Assembly (NCBI GenBank): GCA_029255685.2
Contig: CM055316.2
Span: forward strand, 71,997,237-72,061,236
From: Silene conica
Taxonomy: Eukaryota > Streptophyta > Magnoliopsida > Caryophyllales > Caryophyllaceae
Length of the DNA: 64,000 nt
Direction: 5' to 3'
The translations under genes were made by a program, and so were the position numbers. The first letter of the stretch is position 1; each line of letters starts with the position of its first letter. This document shows positions 60,727 to 64,000 of this stretch, one piece after another. The notes beneath the pieces are model-generated. The model was not told where the DNA came from. It searched no databases and worked only from the letters and a program-made list of their open reading frames with translations.

Positions 60727-61598
60727 GTACGTCTCTATTTTAATAAAAAAAAGTTAAAAATAGAAAATGAGTTCAGAACTTTATGATGAATATATATCAA
60801 TAGCTCTAAATAATTTGTAAGATTTTTGTAAACTTAAAGAATATCTAAAAATTTGTCCGGTTCTTGACATTTTAGTTATTGTCCATGAGTACTTAGTCTA
60901 AAACTGACAATATTGTACCACTATGAATTATGGTCACTGTCTCATTGATATAGCAGATGCTAAACAAAAGAATACCAATGTTTTTGCACAACGTACAAAA
61001 ATAGAACTAATTAGCGTGTCTGAAAAGGATAATTATATTAAAATATTAAATAATGGATAAACAAAGTAGAAAATACTCCGTAGTTTATTACGGGAGTGGG
61101 TAACTACTAACTACAAGTAGTATGTTATAATTGTAAATATAGGCCACAAATAAAATGTAAAATTGAAGATCAAGTGGGATGAATGTGGTTGAATATAAGC
61201 AATCCATGCAAGTTGAGAAATGATGGACTAAAAACGGCACTTAAAGCAGCAGGGAAATGCATGCGATAGTCGTATGATGTATAATGAATTGATCTAATTA
61301 AGTCATGAAAATATTGGTAGACATGTCATTCTTCAACTTTGTTAGTAATAAATCAATAACAGACAGACTTCAAATGTGTAACGTAAGTAGAAAGTGGGAG
61401 ACACCTGCTGACCAGCAGACGTAAAGTGCCTGACGACTGATCTCAGAACTCACACCACATTGCTTCTCATTCTTTCTTTTCCAGGTTGATGCATGATGCT
61501 CCCCCCTTTTTCTAAATTAAAACTAAATAATAGTTCCTCCGATTTTTTTTTTTTATGTTATTTCCTTTTGATTTTAACCCAAAAAATAGGAAAATCAA
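60727..61598. other. Downstream of PHO1 exon 3, intron or spacer
   Basis: No further PHO1 exon is seen. AT-rich sequence with no other gene. Confidence 0.4.
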
Positions 61599-61607
61599 TT
61601 TGGAATA

Positions 61608-61801
61608 TAGTAAGTCTTGCTTGCGACGGGTCATCATTTATGACGGATATTTTGTGAGATAAAATGGATATAAAATGAGTTAGTGGAGAAAGGGGACCAC
61701 ATGAATAGTGTTGGAGAGAGAGAAAAAGTGGGTAGTTTGAGAGAAAACGGTATCCGTCACAAGCTTGCGACGGATAATGTCGTTGCAAATAAGAATTTGT
61801 G
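61608..61801 (-). mobile_element. MULE-type MITE family A, copy 3
   Basis: This 194-bp element is in the opposite orientation to copies 1 and 2. It starts tagtaagtcttgcttgcgac, ends aataagaatttgtg, and has the exact 9-bp TSD TTTGGAATA (61599-61607 and 61802-61810). Confidence 0.9.
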
Positions 61802-61810
61802 TTTGGAATA

Positions 61811-62826
61811 TATAGTACACATATTCCACATAAAATTGATTTTGCACTATATAAAGTTGTCTAAAAAAGAAAAGAGAGAACATTATGTAATTAGACCAAA
61901 ACGGAAAGAGAAACATCATAGAAAATTGGAGATAGTCATAAGTCTATATCACCATGCACCTTCAAATCTTCATCATATATAATAGTAGGAGCTTAGGAGG
62001 TGCAACTAATCTCGTAGACCCGGTAAACGGGTCATTCGATTCAGTTTAGATCAGGTTAAATCGGTACGACTTAGTTGGGTTAACCTTTTCAGTTCGATGT
62101 TAATATAGTTCATTTCAGTTAACCGCTTTATTCGGTTTGTACTTTTTAGAGTGGGGTACAGTTTAGGTCAGATCAACTTAAGTTTATTTCTGTTTTATGT
62201 TATAGTTTTTCCTAATTAACAGAAAAACTCTTATACTTTTCAATTTGAATATAATAGTTCATAATATCATTAGTAAATACAAAATTAATGAAAAACACCT
62301 AAAATATGATTTTATTTTGAATAAATAGATACTTTTAATTCAGGTCAATCGATTCGATTGCTGTTGGTTCATATATTTTTGGGTTCATGTCTCATTTGGT
62401 TATTATTGCATTCGAATTAATTTTGGTTCCATTCGGATTGAGTGAGGCTTTGGGGACAATTCAGGTTACTTGTATATATTGGGTGTTCGATCAATTATCA
62501 ATTCAAGTACGCTCGATTAGTTTTTTTGCCATGTTTGATTAGTGGCCTAGGGACTATAAGTCGTGCTTACGAGTTCAACTAGCAATAATTTTTTTTACCC
62601 ATTTTAAAATCGATTTTAATCATATTAAATGATTAAAATATTTATATCAACCAAGTTATAAAAAGTAAATTACTTTAAGAATTATTTTATTTTTAAAGGT
62701 TACAAAAATTAGGTAACATTGGTTATATAGTTATTTTTGTAACTAAGAGTATGCAAACCAATTGTTTTTTAATTATTTTTAAAAATAATATACAGAGTTT
62801 AATATATATTACGAAGTAATATTTAA
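61811..62826. other. Intergenic or intronic, repeat-like
   Basis: 62005-62560 has loose 'ggttcatttcagttaaccg / ttcggattgagtg' motifs resembling degraded hAT-type elements. No gene is recognised. Confidence 0.3.
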
Positions 62827-62828
62827 TA

Positions 62829-63086
62829 CTTCTCCATTCAAATTCAATCTACCACTTTCCATTTTACATACTATTCATGTGTAAGCATTCAACTTCGATT
62901 TCCGCTCAATGCATTAGTTAAAATATATTCATGTGAGATTTTGTTTGATTCGTTTTACGGGAACATTACAAATATCTAATTTTTATAATTTTCACAAATA
63001 GGTAGCTAACGATATTTACCGCGTAAAACACGCGCGTTGACAAATGTGAAAAAGTAAAGTGGTAGAGTGAATTTGAATGGAGAAAG
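62829..63086. mobile_element. Stowaway-type MITE
   Basis: TA, cttctccattcaaattcaat at the left; tgaatttgaatggagaaag then TA at the right. 258 bp, same family as 16213-16472 (shared internal tactattcat and catgtgaga(t)tttgttt). Confidence 0.88.
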
Positions 63087-63088
63087 TA

Positions 63089-63564
63089 ATATTTTTTATT
63101 TATCTTTGACTCAATCCGGTTTGGGTCGAATTTAAGCGAGTTGAATTTCAGAGGGTTAATAATTTCTACTGGGGCATTTGAAAAACACAAAAAAGACTAA
63201 CCAATTACCGAACACCAACATAAATCACCTGGCGCATTTGTATTTTGTATCAATCAACAGATTCAACACCCGATCTTGTCGCCTCGCTCTTATTCCTACT
63301 TTCTACTCCATTTTTTCTTCTTGTTATTTACATCCACTAACCAATTACTGATTATAAAAGATTATTCTGACTTGTATGCAAAAATGCAGTTTTTAGTAAG
63401 CTTTTTGGGTTTCACGTTATGCCCACCAACTGTTTGTTTAAAGTCTTCTGAGAAGTATCAGAATTTGGGTACCTAAAAAAATGCGTTGTTTAGATCTGTA
63501 CAGGAACTCGACAATTTCTAATGTGATTCGTACCAATCATTTGCTTACTTTTAGCGAGATGACT
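63089..63564. other. Spacer, no gene recognised
   Basis: The 66-codon ORF at 63276-63476 has a hydrophobic N-terminal stretch but no family resemblance and no supporting context. It does not look like a missing PHO1 exon. Confidence 0.3.
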
Positions 63565-63567
63565 TTA

Positions 63568-63956
63568 GAGCATCCACGTTGAAGAGGATTGTTCATCCTC
63601 TTAGATGAGAGATGGTGCTAAGAGGATGTCCTCTTCAATGTGGAATCAACTTTGAGCATCCTCTTTGAAGGAGGAAGAGGAAGACTTCCTCTATTTTTAG
63701 AGGAAGTACAACCTAGGCCCTTGTGGCCACCCACCTATCAAAATATTGCATATCCACCTTATTTTATTTTATTTTTAATAAAAAAAGTAATTAAAATATG
63801 AAAGAGGAGGTGGAGAGGAAAAAAAATAAAAGAAGAAAAGGAGGAGGATGAAGATGGTGGAAAATGAGTTGAAAGGAAGAGTAAGTGATGTGTCAAAAAA
63901 ATAGAGGGAGAATAAAAAAAAAGAGGATCTTAACATACTCTTCAATGTACGTGCTC
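63568..63956. mobile_element. Tourist-like (PIF/Harbinger) MITE
   Basis: The ends gagcatccacgttgaagag and the inverse of ctcttcaatgtacgtgctc are imperfect inverted repeats. They are flanked by TTA on both sides (63565-63567 and 63957-63959). 389 bp, with internal purine-rich runs and further cctctt/aagagg palindromes near the left end. Confidence 0.8.
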
Positions 63957-64000
63957 TTACCCAAGCGTTAAAGTAGGACAATGGGGAATTGGGTTTGACA

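Noticed and set aside
63276..63476. 66-codon ORF as a missing PHO1 exon
   Set aside because: Its residues do not resemble SPX or EXS sequence and splice borders do not fit.

Overview
The window is nuclear DNA from a flowering plant, most likely a eudicot. It is AT-rich, its genes have GT-AG introns and recognisable plant-specific proteins, and the intergenic space is packed with plant-type transposons. The order Caryophyllales is only a guess. All calls come from reading the sequence; no database search was possible.

Five host genes can be supported. (1) 118-895 (+) is the 3' coding part of a U2AF-large-subunit-like splicing protein whose UHM domain is split by an acidic insert. (2) 4081-5514 (+) is the two-exon gene for plastid ribosomal protein bL28c. 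(3) 6054-12963 (-) is NPGR2, a calmodulin-binding TPR protein; five exons join in frame to about 732 aa. (4) 18436-21515 (-) is the peroxisomal membrane protein PMP22 (Mpv17/PMP22 family); seven short exons join in frame to 184 aa. Its third intron is mostly a Tourist MITE and its second holds a tandem array. (5) 58357-60726 (+) is the first three exons of a PHO1-type phosphate exporter (SPX domain). The rest is not found in the last 3.3 kb.

From 22 kb to 57 kb there is no intact host gene. This stretch is nested transposons, many with visible terminal repeats and target-site duplications (TSDs). They include hAT-like elements (22.3, 35.8, 41.9, 46.9 and 57.3 kb) and long-TIR Mutator-like elements (23.5 and 29.3 kb, plus 15.9 kb upstream of PMP22 and 51.9 kb). 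There is also a broken PIF/Harbinger transposase (24.6-26.0 kb), a copia gag relic (27.5-28.6 kb), and a SIRE-like retrotransposon 3' half with a degraded extra ORF, PPT and 3' LTR (32.0-35.5 kb). Helitrons lie at 37.0 and 42.5 kb and probably at 48.0-51.0 kb. CACTA remnants lie at 35.8 and 54.5 kb, a LINE relic at 55.0 kb, and SINEs at 10.3 and 41.4 kb.

The genes are unrelated housekeeping or transport genes and do not form a pathway. I found no clearly new biological system. The most interesting items are a 196-bp MITE family with exact 9-bp TSDs, one copy of which sits just upstream of the PHO1 TATA box; a roughly 1-kb degenerate 'ATACGAGCTA' minisatellite inside a probable Helitron; several long-TIR elements carrying GC-rich or exon-like cargo; and a near-perfect 158-bp foldback.
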